64,000 bases of DNA, taken from assembly GCF_003955715.1 (NCBI RefSeq), contig NZ_CP034463.1:6944001-7008000 (forward strand). Reading direction: 5' to 3'. A model generated the notes under the pieces. It saw nothing but the letters and a program-made list of their open reading frames with translations, did no database searches and was not told the DNA's origin. Shown one piece after another: positions 48,672 to 57,300 of this stretch. This stretch comes from Streptomyces aquilus. GTDB lineage: Bacteria > Actinomycetota > Actinomycetes > Streptomycetales > Streptomycetaceae. Positions within the stretch are counted from its first letter, which is position 1. The number at the start of each line of letters is the position of its first letter. Both the position numbers and the translations under genes were made by a program.

Positions 48672-48709
48672 GGCCCCGTTCGGCTTGATGCCGGGCGGGG
48701 CCACTTTTT
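48670..48709 (+). terminator. Rho-independent terminator of the malic enzyme gene
   Basis: Perfect 9-bp stem GTGGCCCCG (48670-48678) / CGGGGCCAC (48696-48704) followed by TTTTT, a classical intrinsic terminator. Confidence 0.9.
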
Positions 48710-48816
48710 ACTCGGCGGCGAGGCCGTTCGGGTGGTGGTGAGGTCCGTGGCAAGAGGGTGTGTGTCACAGGGCTCTCCGGTTCCCTCAAGACGCGCGGGA
48801 ACCTATCGTCACCTTC

Positions 48817-49782
48817 ATGTTCGCTGCCTACGCCGCCCGCATCGACCGTGACCAGCCGCTCTCCGGACTCGAGTTGGGGGAGCGTCCGGCTCCCGAGGCC
48901 CGCTCCGGCTGGAGCGTGATCAACGTCAAGGCCGCCTCCCTCAACCACCACGACCTCTGGTCCCTCAAGGGCGTCGGCATCACGGACGACCTGCTGCCGA
49001 TGATCCTCGGCTGTGACGCCGCCGGTCTCGACGAGGACGGCAACGAGGTCGTCCTGCACTCGGTGATCGGCCAGAGCGGCCACGGCGTCGGCCCCAAGGA
49101 GCCCCGCTCCATCCTCACCGAGCGCTATCAGGGCACCTTCGCCGAGCAGGTCACCGTGCCGACCTGGAACGTCCTGCCCAAGCCCAAGGAACTCTCCTTC
49201 GCGGAGGCGGCCTGTCTGCCCACGGCGTGGCTGACGGCGTACCGCATGCTCTTCACCAACGCCGGTGTACGGCCCGGCGACTCGGTCCTCGTCCAGGGCG
49301 CCGGCGGCGGGGTCGCCACGGCCGCGATCGTGCTCGGCAAGGCGGCCGGGCTGCGTGTCTTCGCGACCAGCCGGGACGAGGCCAAGCGCAAGCGGGCCGT
49401 CGAGCTGGGGGCCGTGGAGGCGGTGGAGTCCGGTGCGCGGCTGCCGCAGCGGGTCGACGCCGTCATCGAGACGGTCGGCGCGGCCACCTGGTCGCACTCG
49501 GTGAAGTCGCTGAAGCCGGGCGGCACGCTCGTGATCTCCGGTGCGACGAGCGGTGACCGGCCCTCGCATGCCGAGCTGACCCGGATCTTCTTCCTGGAGC
49601 TCAAGGTCGTGGGCTCGACGATGGGCACCAAGGACGAGCTGGAGGACCTGCTGTCCTTCTGCGCCGCCACCGGGGTCCGCCCGGTCATCGACGAGGAGCT
49701 CCCGCTGGACCGGGCCCGGGAGGGCTTCGAACGGCTGGCGTCGGGCGAGCAGTTCGGCAAGATCGTGCTCACGAACTCCTGA
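48817..49782 (+). CDS. Zinc-less quinone oxidoreductase/MDR-type dehydrogenase
   Basis: 321 residues from ATG at 48817. Medium-chain reductase: N-terminal GroES-like domain (ASLNHHDLWSLKGVG, GCDAAGLDEDGNEV) and Rossmann domain with VLVQGAGGGVATAAIVLGKA, which binds NADPH. The usual catalytic and structural zinc cysteines are absent. TATCGT lies 7 nt before the ATG without a Shine-Dalgarno, predicting a leaderless mRNA. Substrate unknown. Followed by an 8-bp repeat and terminator. Confidence 0.91.
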   Translation: MFAAYAARIDRDQPLSGLELGERPAPEARSGWSVINVKAASLNHHDLWSLKGVGITDDLLPMILGCDAAGLDEDGNEVVLHSVIGQSGHGVGPKEPRSILTERYQGTFAEQVTVPTWNVLPKPKELSFAEAACLPTAWLTAYRMLFTNAGVRPGDSVLVQGAGGGVATAAIVLGKAAGLRVFATSRDEAKRKRAVELGAVEAVESGARLPQRVDAVIETVGAATWSHSVKSLKPGGTLVISGATSGDRPSHAELTRIFFLELKVVGSTMGTKDELEDLLSFCAATGVRPVIDEELPLDRAREGFERLASGEQFGKIVLTNS

Positions 49783-49786
49783 GCCC

Positions 49787-49818
49787 CGGTCGCTCGGTCG
49801 CTCGGTCGCTCGGTCGAG
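49787..49818. repeat. 8-bp tandem repeat, 4 units, after the quinone oxidoreductase gene
   Basis: CGGTCGCT at 49787, 49795 and 49803, and CGGTCGAG at 49811. It starts 4 nt after the stop and ends 1 nt before the terminator stem. Confidence 0.92.
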
Positions 49819-49819
49819 A

Positions 49820-49849
49820 GGCGGGTCCGGACGCCGGGCCCGCCTTTTT
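49820..49849 (+). terminator. Rho-independent terminator
   Basis: GGCGGGTCCGG (49820-49830) pairs with CCGGGCCCGCC (49834-49844) with one wobble, loop ACG, then TTTTT. Confidence 0.9.
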
Positions 49850-49861
49850 CATACCCCGGTT

Positions 49862-49907
49862 GTCAACTTTGGTTGACGCTGTGAGGGTGTCAACGTAAGT
49901 TGACACC
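49862..49907 (+). promoter_or_regulatory. Leaderless promoter with two palindromic operators before the HTH gene
   Basis: Operator 1 is GTCAAC-TTTG-GTTGAC (49862-49877); operator 2 is GGTGTCAAC-GTAA-GTTGACACC (49886-49907, 9-bp arms). Centres are 27 bp apart. The -35 TTGACG (49873-49878) lies in operator 1; the -10 TAAGTT (49896-49901, 17-bp spacer) lies in operator 2. Transcription should start at the ATG itself (49908). Confidence 0.8.
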
Positions 49908-50117
49908 ATGACCGAAGCAACGGATCTCGCCGAACGGGCGGGCGACCGCGACCCCCGGGTCGGCCTGCGGGCCGTCGCCGCGCTGCGCCGGCTCCTCGAA
50001 CAGCTGGAGTCGGTGCAGGTGCGCAGCGCGCGCAACCAGGGCTGGTCGTGGCAGGAGATCGCCGCGGAACTCGGTGTGACCAGGCAGGCCGTGCACAAGA
50101 AGTACGGGAGGCATTGA
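49908..50117 (+). CDS. Small HTH DNA-binding protein
   Basis: 69 residues. The first half is a charged helix (LRAVAALRRLLEQLESVQVRSARNQ), the second a Fis/sigma-4-like HTH: GWSWQEIAAELGVTRQAVHKKYGRH. Such a small protein probably dimerises through the helix and binds symmetric DNA. Two identical-type palindromes overlap its own promoter, so it is probably autoregulated. The ATG is at the predicted start of transcription. Its stop overlaps the next gene's start (TGATG), so it controls and is co-made with the Clp-N protein. Confidence 0.88.
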   Translation: MTEATDLAERAGDRDPRVGLRAVAALRRLLEQLESVQVRSARNQGWSWQEIAAELGVTRQAVHKKYGRH

Positions 50118-50689
50118 TGTTCGAGCGGTTCACGAAGGACGCCCGGGCCGTGGTGACGGGTGCGGTCGCGCATGCGGAACAGCACGGGTCGGAGACCGTC
50201 GACGCCGAGCACATGCTCCTGGCGCTGCTCGACCGGGAGGGCAGCCGGGCGTCGTTCGCGCTCGCCTCGGTCGGGGGTGCGGGGTGGCTGGAGTCGGTAC
50301 GGGAGGCGCTGGGCGAGGCCCGTCGGCGCGGTGGGCTGTCGCAGGCCGACACCGACGCGCTGGCCGGACTCGGGATCGACGTGTCGGAGATCGTCGCCCG
50401 GGTCGAGGAGGCGCACGGCGTCGGTGCGATGTCCGGCGACCGTACGGGGGCGGGGCGGTGGCCCGGGTGGTCGGGACGCCGCCCGTTCAGCCGGAGCGCG
50501 AAGGACGTGCTCGTACGGGCGCTGCGCGTCGCCGTCGGCCACAAGGACCGCCACGTCGGCGACGAACACCTCCTCCTCGCCCTGACCACCGGGCCCGGAG
50601 TCCCCGCCGAGGTCCTCGCGGCTCACGGTGTCACGTACGAGGCGCTGACCCGCGTGCTCTACGGCGGGGGAGAGGCCAAGGCGGGCTGA
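50117..50689 (+). CDS. Stand-alone double Clp-N domain protein
   Basis: 190 residues with two Clp-N repeats and no AAA+ module: MFERFTKDARAVVTGAVAHAEQHGSETVDAEHMLLAL (1-75, in part) and RPFSRSAKDVLVRALRVAVGHKDRHVGDEHLLLAL (about 120-180). Clp-N domains recognise substrates or adaptors for ClpC/ClpA. A free pair could act as an adaptor or decoy for ClpCP. Co-translated with the HTH gene (1-base overlap). Function unknown beyond that. Confidence 0.9.
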   Translation: MFERFTKDARAVVTGAVAHAEQHGSETVDAEHMLLALLDREGSRASFALASVGGAGWLESVREALGEARRRGGLSQADTDALAGLGIDVSEIVARVEEAHGVGAMSGDRTGAGRWPGWSGRRPFSRSAKDVLVRALRVAVGHKDRHVGDEHLLLALTTGPGVPAEVLAAHGVTYEALTRVLYGGGEAKAG

Positions 50690-50778
50690 GGGGCGGGAAC
50701 GGGGCCCCCGCGCGGCGGCGACGGGAAGGGGCTCCCTTTGGCGCCGCCGCACTGCTGCCCAGGTCGCCCGCATCGCCC

Positions 50779-50824
50779 GGAGGTGATGCCGGCGGTGTCC
50801 AGGAGGTGATGCCGGCGGTGTTCA
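50779..50824. repeat. 23-bp direct repeat at the 3' end of padR
   Basis: Two adjacent copies (50779-50801 and 50802-50824) that begin GGAGGTGATGCCGGCGGTGT and differ only near the end. The second contains the padR stop codon (TCA on this strand); the first is its copy 3' of the gene with TCA changed to CCA. Confidence 0.9.
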
Positions 50825-51913
50825 GTCCCTCCGTGTCCTCAGCAACGCCCCGATGTGAGCCGCCGCCGTCGACAAGTGGCGGCGGGCGTCGCGGAGTTGG
50901 TCCTGGGTGACGCCGTGGTCGCGGGCCGCGTCGCGGATGTCGTCGCGGAAGCGGTCGAGGAGGCGGTCCAGGTCGCGGGCCGGTTCGCCGGTGCCCGTGT
51001 CGTGGGCCCAGGCCGGTTCGTAGTCGGCGGGGAAGTCCTCCGGGGTCTGGGAGTACTCGGGTGCCGACGCCGGGGCGGACTTCGCGGACTGCCTGCCGTG
51101 CCGGTCGTCGCCGGTCCGGCCGAACCCGAAGTCCTTCCCGAACTCCTTGCCGAAGTCCTTCCCGAACTCACCGAACTCCTTGGCCAGTTCGGTCAGCCCC
51201 TCACGCACCCCCGTCGGCCAGTCGCCCCGCGCGAAGTGGTCCTGCACCTGCTCCTGGACCCGCCGGGCGATCCGCTGCACCTCCTCCTGCGCCTGCTCCC
51301 GCGCCCGCTCCTGCGCCTCCTTGGCCTGCCGCCGGGCCCGCTGGGCCTCCTCGCGGGCCCGCCTGCTCTCGTCCTTGGCGCGCCGGGCCTGCTCCTTCCA
51401 CTCCTGCTTGACGCGGCGCATCTCCTCCTTGGCCGCGCGCCACGACTCCTTGTCCCCGTACTCCCCGAAGTCCCCGAGGGTGCCGTCCGGTTCGGAGCCG
51501 GCCCCACGGCCGGTGCCACCGCCGCGGCGGGCCTCGGAGGCGGCCGCGCGCATCTCGCGCCGCAGATCACCCGCCGCGCCCCGCACATCGGCCCGGATCT
51601 CGGCGGCGAGCTCGGCGACCGACTCCCGGATCTCCAGCTCCAGGTCGGCCAGTTCACCGCTGCGGTCGGCCAGCTCGGCGCGGCCCGCGTCCGTGATGGC
51701 GTACACCTTGCGGCCGCCCTCGGTGGTGTGCGTGACCAGGCCCTCGGCCTCCAGCTTGGCCAGCCGGGGGTAGACGGTGCCGGCCGAGGGCGCGTAGAGC
51801 CCCTGGAAGCGTTCCTCCAGCAGCCGTATCACCTCGTAGCCGTGCCGTGGGGCCTCGTCGAGCAGCTTCAGCAGGTAGAGGCGGAGGCGGCCGTGGGCGA
51901 AGACGGGGGGCAT
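50822..51913 (-). CDS. PadR family regulator with long coiled-coil tail
   Basis: 363 residues, three times normal PadR length. The N-terminal 90 residues are a PadR winged helix (RLYLLKLLDEAPRHGYEVIRLLEERF, APSAGTVYPRLAKLEAEGLVT). Residues about 100-235 are a highly charged coiled coil (repeats of Arg/Glu/Ala/Gln), then Gly/Phe-rich repeats FGKDFGKEFGKDFG near residue 260, and a last helical piece. It is translationally coupled with the DUF4097 gene (1 nt apart). Likely a repressor of that operon, through the palindrome at its promoter. Confidence 0.91.
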   Translation of the reverse strand: MPPVFAHGRLRLYLLKLLDEAPRHGYEVIRLLEERFQGLYAPSAGTVYPRLAKLEAEGLVTHTTEGGRKVYAITDAGRAELADRSGELADLELEIRESVAELAAEIRADVRGAAGDLRREMRAAASEARRGGGTGRGAGSEPDGTLGDFGEYGDKESWRAAKEEMRRVKQEWKEQARRAKDESRRAREEAQRARRQAKEAQERAREQAQEEVQRIARRVQEQVQDHFARGDWPTGVREGLTELAKEFGEFGKDFGKEFGKDFGFGRTGDDRHGRQSAKSAPASAPEYSQTPEDFPADYEPAWAHDTGTGEPARDLDRLLDRFRDDIRDAARDHGVTQDQLRDARRHLSTAAAHIGALLRTRRD

Positions 51914-51914
51914 G

Positions 51915-53021
51915 TCAGAGCACCTTCTTGTCGGTCGTGCCGTCGGCCGGGGTGGCAGCGGTGGCGTCAGGGGTGGCCGTGTCCTCGGCGGCGTCACCCG
52001 GGCCGGAAACGGAATTGTCCCCCGAGTCGCTCTTCGGCCGGTCCACCGGGTCGGAGTCGTCCACCGGGTCGGCGTCCACCACGAGGTGCTCCACACGGCG
52101 TCCGGCGTGATCGTCCGTCCCGCCTCCGCCGCCTTCCGTCACGCGCTCCACCCGGTGCTCGGCGTGCCCGTCGGCGGTGCCGCCGTTCTCCCAGCCGCTG
52201 TCCTCCTCCTCGTCCTCCCGGGGTGGCCGGTGCAGCAGGGCGATCGAGCCGGAGACCGTGGTCGCGCGGAGCTTGCCGGTGCCGGCGCCGAGGCGGCCGG
52301 TGACCTTGTGGGCGCCCCACTGGCCGTGCACCCGGAGGCCGTCGAAGGCGTTGGAGATGGTGCCGCTGGCGGTGTTGGCCTCCACCTCGGCGTCGGCCGG
52401 CTGCGGCAGCCGGATCGCGATCTCGCCGGAGACGCTGGTCAGCCGGACGTCGGTGGGGCCGTTCGGATCGAGGTCCACGATCATCGAGCCGCTGACCGAG
52501 TCGGCCTTGACGGAGGAGCCCGAGCCCTCGACGACGGTGAGGTCCCCGGAGACCGAGTTGAAGCGGAGGTCGCCGGTGACGGCCTGGGCCTCCAGGTTCC
52601 CGGAGACGGTGTCGGCGCGGACCGGGCCGGAGAGCCCGACCAGGGTGGTGTCGCCGGTGACGCCCTTCACCGACGAGGCCCCGCGGATGCCCGAGACGAC
52701 GGCCCCGGCCCCCACCACGCCGACCTCCACGCGCGTGTCGGCCGGTACGGCCAGCGAGACGACGGCGCTGCGCCGCCAGCCCTTGCGGTCGAGCCACTTC
52801 AGGAAGCCCTTCCAGGGCAGGTCGTCGTAGGCGACGGTGAGGGTGCCGCCCTCCTGGTTCACGACCAGGGGTGGGCCCTCAAGCTCGGAGACCTCCAGGC
52901 GGGCGGAACCTTCGTCGGTCCCCACGACGTTCACCGTTCCGTTGACGATGCGTACGTGCAGCTCGCGCACCGGCTCGTCGAACGACAGCTTCCCGGGCTC
53001 CGAGACGGACCACTCGGACAT
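51915..53021 (-). CDS. DUF4097 beta-repeat (adhesin-like) protein
   Basis: 368 residues from ATG at 53021, with GGGAGGTC before it. The middle (about 85-270) is a right-handed beta-helix type repeat with the period XVSGXL/I: TVSGNLEAQAVTGDLRFNSVSGDLTVVEGSG and so on (DUF4097/DUF4098). The C-terminal 100 residues are acidic, Gly/Asp/Thr-rich and low-complexity. No signal peptide, so it is cytoplasmic despite the adhesin-like fold. First gene of the operon with padR. Function unknown; often linked to envelope-stress regulators. Confidence 0.9.
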   Translation of the reverse strand: MSEWSVSEPGKLSFDEPVRELHVRIVNGTVNVVGTDEGSARLEVSELEGPPLVVNQEGGTLTVAYDDLPWKGFLKWLDRKGWRRSAVVSLAVPADTRVEVGVVGAGAVVSGIRGASSVKGVTGDTTLVGLSGPVRADTVSGNLEAQAVTGDLRFNSVSGDLTVVEGSGSSVKADSVSGSMIVDLDPNGPTDVRLTSVSGEIAIRLPQPADAEVEANTASGTISNAFDGLRVHGQWGAHKVTGRLGAGTGKLRATTVSGSIALLHRPPREDEEEDSGWENGGTADGHAEHRVERVTEGGGGGTDDHAGRRVEHLVVDADPVDDSDPVDRPKSDSGDNSVSGPGDAAEDTATPDATAATPADGTTDKKVL

Positions 53022-53093
53022 GGCACTGACCTCCCCGTGACAAAGACACGCGACCCACGACACGACGCGGCACGGCATCACACCGCACACGCC

Positions 53094-53142
53094 ATATCGC
53101 GTCTTCCGTCATTCACGATATATCGCGGTCACGGAAAGTCAA
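53094..53142 (-). promoter_or_regulatory. DUF4097-padR promoter with PadR-like operator
   Basis: On the minus strand TTGACT (-35, 53142-53137) and TATCGT (-10, 53120-53115) are 16 bp apart. The palindrome CGATATATCG (53116-53125) covers the -10, and ATATCGCG occurs at both 53094-53101 and 53120-53127. AT-rich ATAT palindromes are typical of PadR operators. Confidence 0.65.
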
Positions 53143-53212
53143 GACACCCGTTCTGGCGACCCTGGACCCCCCAAAAGTGCTCAAGTCACTCATATCGCCC
53201 TAGCGTGTGAGC

Positions 53213-54046
53213 ATGCCGACGGAACCCTCCGCTCCCGCCCCCGCCTCCGGCGCCCTGCTCCTGTGCCGCGCGGAGCCCGAGGCCGTCGCCCCCGCGGCCC
53301 AGCTGCTCCGCGAGCGCATGCTGCTCACCCGCGCGGGCCGGGACTGGAGCGCCCTCGTCCCCGAGGGCAGGCCCTGGCGTGACGCCGGCGAGCCCGTCGA
53401 CCGCGTCCTCACCGGATGGGCCACCGCCCTCGCCGTCGGCGCTCCCTGGCCCGTTCTCGCCCTGTGGTGGGACGCCGAGCGCAGCGGCTACACCCTCGCC
53501 TCCGGCTTCCGCCGCCCCGTCGGCTACGTGTGGCTCGCGAACGGCACCCCGGCCGGCGAGGACGAGGCGATGCGCACCTTCGCCGCCCGGCTGGGCCTCG
53601 ACCCCGTCCTGGACGTGCAGTCCCTGGACCAGCTGACGAAACCCGACTCCGCCGCCGACGCCCGCGCTCGCCTCACCGGCCTGCTCGCGGTCCTCACGCG
53701 CGCGGGCCTCACGCTCCCCACCGGCCTCACCCCCGGCGAACCCGCCGACCGCCTCCGCGAGGCCGCCCGCGCCCGGCCGGACGCCCGCCCCGTCGAGTGG
53801 GAGGGCTGGCAGGAGACGGTCCGCGCCGAACTCGAAGTCGTCGCGGGCCACCGCCTGGCCCCCTGGCTCCCCTGGTCCGGCGACCCCAGGGCACGCGCCC
53901 TGGCCCTCGCCCAGGTGGCCGCCGGCCTCCCCCTCACCGCCTTCGGCCTACGCCGCCGCAGCAGCGGCTGGATCACGGCGGGGGCGCTGCTGCTCGCGCA
54001 CGGGGCGCTGGGCCTGGCGTACGACCTGACGCACCCCCGCGACTGA
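53213..54046 (+). CDS. Hypothetical protein with two C-terminal membrane segments
   Basis: 277 residues from ATG at 53213, 6 nt after TAGCGT (leaderless prediction; the GTG at 53207 would lie inside the promoter). The protein is rich in Arg/Ala/Pro; LALAQVAAGLPLTAFGLRR and GWITAGALLLAHGALGLAYDL near the end may cross the membrane. No catalytic motif seen. Divergent from the DUF4097 operon. Not recognised; it is likely to be a Streptomyces-specific family. Confidence 0.82.
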   Translation: MPTEPSAPAPASGALLLCRAEPEAVAPAAQLLRERMLLTRAGRDWSALVPEGRPWRDAGEPVDRVLTGWATALAVGAPWPVLALWWDAERSGYTLASGFRRPVGYVWLANGTPAGEDEAMRTFAARLGLDPVLDVQSLDQLTKPDSAADARARLTGLLAVLTRAGLTLPTGLTPGEPADRLREAARARPDARPVEWEGWQETVRAELEVVAGHRLAPWLPWSGDPRARALALAQVAAGLPLTAFGLRRRSSGWITAGALLLAHGALGLAYDLTHPRD

Positions 54047-54061
54047 GACCCCGCGCCCAAC

Positions 54062-54095
54062 GAAAAGCGGAGCACCCCCAAGGGGTACCCCGCTC
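54062..54095 (-). terminator. Terminator of the DUF6104 gene
   Basis: On the minus strand an AGCGGGGTACCCC / GGGGGTGCTCCGCT hairpin is followed by TTTT. It lies 20 nt past the stop at 54115 and just past the stop of the convergent gene. Confidence 0.7.
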
Positions 54096-54114
54096 CTCGC
54101 GACAGCCCTACGGC

Positions 54115-54297
54115 CTACTCGTCGTCCTCGTCGTCGTCCAACCGGGCCAGCCAGGTCGCCAGCCGCTCCACCGGCACCTCGAAGTCCGGATTGAGATCGA
54201 CGAACGTACGCAGCTGCTCGGCGAGCCACTCGAAGCTGACCTCCTCCTCGCCGCGCCGCTTCTCGAGCTCTTCGATGCCTCGGTCGGTGAAGTACAC
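54115..54297 (-). CDS. DUF6104 family small acidic protein
   Basis: 60 residues from GTG at 54297 with AGGAGAG 6 nt before it. MYFTDRGIEELEKRRGEEEVSFEWLAEQLRTFVDLNPDF in parts: a short two-helix protein with an acidic tail (LDDDEDDE). It is strongly conserved in Streptomyces as I recall, but of unknown function. It lies 39 bp after the NACHT gene on the same strand and has its own SD. Confidence 0.85.
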   Translation of the reverse strand: MYFTDRGIEELEKRRGEEEVSFEWLAEQLRTFVDLNPDFEVPVERLATWLARLDDDEDDE

Positions 54298-54336
54298 GGG
54301 TGCTCTCCTGCATTCGTACGGACTGCTGACACCAGC

Positions 54337-57300
54337 CTACGTACCGAGCTCCTGCTCCTCGGCTTCGATCCAGGCGAGCAGGCGCCGGAACCGGGTCGCG
54401 CGGGCAGGGCGCAGTCCTCCCTTCTCGAGCAGCTCCCTTGTCCAGGTGGCCGCGTCCCGGGTGGCGTCGGCCGCTTGCATGTCGTAGAGCAGGGTGAAGT
54501 AGAGGCCGTCGAGCGCCTCCGCCTGCTCCAGCATGTGACGCCACAGATGCATCGCGGCATCGCGTCTTCCGAGTGCGGCGCACTCCGCGGCGAGCTCACG
54601 GGTGTGGTCCCAGGACAACCAGGTCTGCTGTGTCGCGGTGTGAACGGCCAAGGGAACCGCGTCGGTGCCCTCGACTTCGAGCAGGGTTCTGAGACCCGCC
54701 ATGACCGCCGGTCGGTCCGCAGAGGGGAGGGCAACGAGAGCGCGGCCCAGCTCGCTGAGCACGGGCAACAGCCGGTCGCGCTCCTGCTTGCAGTCCGGAA
54801 GCGCCGAAGTCACCGCCCACAGCCAGTGGCTGTTCACGCCCAGGGCGGGCGTGGACCGCCAGATCTCCAGCAGATCCTCACCGGCGGCGACGCCCCGGGT
54901 TTTGACGATGATGCGGACGGCACGCTCGTAGTTCTCCCTGTAGTAGGCGTTCGGTGTCCGCAGAGCGAGTTCGGCGATCTCGTCCGCCTCGTCGCGAGCA
55001 CCGGCGTCGAAGAGCGCCTGGGCGACCGAGGAGCGATCGTGCGACAAGACGCGCCGCCCCCTGTCGGTGGCCCGCATCACGGCTTCCGCGGCCGACGGGC
55101 CTTCGGCGGCCAGCCATGCCTCGGCAGGATCGTCCGCGTAACCGAGGTACCAGCCCGGCTGGCCGAGCGCCTTCCGCGCCCACGCCACCGCGTCCTCGGC
55201 CGCATCAAGTTTGGCCAGGGCCGCACTGAGCTGGGAAGCGACCCAAGGGTAGTGGCCGGAGTCTGCGGAGCAGTGGGCGAACGTGTCCTTGATCTCGGCG
55301 AGTGCTTCCTGCCCTTGTGCCTTGATCAGGGTTTCGGCCGCCCAGTCCAGCGGTTTCGGCCACACGGGGTAGGACGCGAGGAGCTTTCGGGCGAGCTGTA
55401 CGGCGGCTGCGATCTCGCCGAACTTCACCAGCACCTCGCCGGCGGCCACGTAGCTGAACATGTCGAAGGCCGGCCGTTCGAGGATCAGCGCCACGATGGA
55501 TGCAGCTACTTGGTCTGTGGTGCCGTGCGGAGCCGTCGTGAGCCAGGACTCCGTGAGCTGCCGGACCGTGTCAGACCGCAGGGTGTGATCGGCCAGAGCC
55601 GTGCGTGCGAGCCTGTCCACGTCCTCGGCCAGGTCGAGCCGGGCAAGGGCCTCCGCCGCGGCCCCTGCCACGGAAGGCGACTCAGCCGGGTGACCGAGGA
55701 CCTCCCGTGCCCGGTCGCCCACCGCCTCCATCGCCCAGGGTCCGAGGGTGACGGCGACTTCGGCCGCCTTGTCCAGCCAGTTGTGGATCCCACCCAGAAC
55801 GTCCCTCAGCAGCTCTTCGCTGACGGCAGCCGGTCTGAAACGGCTGAGCGCCCTGATGGCGAGCAGCCGGTCGGCGCCCGCCAGATGCACCTGCTCTGCA
55901 ATGTCCTTCAGCCGCTCGGCGACACCAGGAATGTGACCGAGGCTGCCCAGCGCGTCGAATGCCGCCTCGCGCGCGGTCGCGTTCCATGTGCAGCGTGCGA
56001 TGTACGTGAGGCGTTCGATCAGCCGATGGCAGTGCTGCTCGCCGAACTGGACACCCTCGGCGAGCAGCAGGCCGGCCACCAGGGGGCGGTGGTGGCCTCC
56101 CGCTGCCCCGGAGTGCAGGCGGTCCGCGAGCAGATCCGGATCACACTCCTCGCGCTTGGCCCACAGACACAGAACGAAGACCGCGAGTGTTTGGTCGTCG
56201 TCCTGGGCGGCACGCCAGAACCAAGATTCGAAGTCAGGGAAGTCCGTTGGCATGTCGGCGGCGTACGCCTCGGCAGCGAAGTACTCGGCGAAGGAGTGAT
56301 GCAGAAAGCGGAATCCGTTCTCCTCGCTCACGAGCAGGCCCGTGCCTCTGAGGAAGTCCGGCAGATCGTCCCGCCAGCCGGGAAGTCCGTCGAGGGACAT
56401 GGGCGCGTTCTTCCGCACCCAGTTCGCGGCAGCGACCAGGAGCGGTCCGTCCGTCTCCAGCCGGTGACGGCCCAGGACGCGGAGAACGGCACGCTTGTGA
56501 CGGCCCAACCACAGATGCAGCGCCAGCCGGTCCGGGTCGTCGTGCAGCCGGCGGCGCAGTGCGCTCGGCCCCGTGCGGTCGTCGGACGTACCTTGGATCA
56601 ACAGGCGGTCGAGGAAGCTCTCGTACAGGCTGACTCGATTGGTGGGCAGCGGACGGTGTGGGCTCACTGTGGCGCTCACCGCAGCGATCGTGGCGAGCAG
56701 GGGATTGCGCACGAGTTCACGCAACCGGCTGTCGTCCGTATCCTTGCGAAACCGGTCCGCCGCCGCCTGAGCCGGGTGAGGATCCTCGAACTGCGCGTGG
56801 AACCATTTGTCGGCGAATTCCCGCAGTTCCTCCGCTCCGAACAGGTCCAAGGCGTATTCGCCGAGCGTTGCTGTGCGCAACGGGGCCAGTTCGGCCTCCG
56901 GGAGGGGCCTGCTGGTGATGACGAACCGGTAGTCCCCGCTGGTACGCGCGTACTGCGCGATCGACTTGACGACGGCCTTGCGGGCGTCGTAGTCGGTGAT
57001 CTCGTCCAGACCGTCCAGCAGGATGAGCCATCTCGCGCCGTTCACTCTGCCTTGAAAGAGCCACGGAGCGGGGTCCGCGATCAGGCTTGCCCCCATGCTG
57101 CGGCGCACGGCGCGGTCCAACGTCTTGCTCCACGAGGCGGCCTCCCCGACCAGCGTGTGCGCGGCGACCCGCACCGGCACCACCGGCTCCGAGACCGGTG
57201 CCGAAGCACTGGTTTCCTGGCGCAGCCATATGCGGGCCAGAGTCCAGGCCAGATGGCTGGTCAGAGTCGACTTACCAGCGCCGGGTTCGCCGGTGATCAA

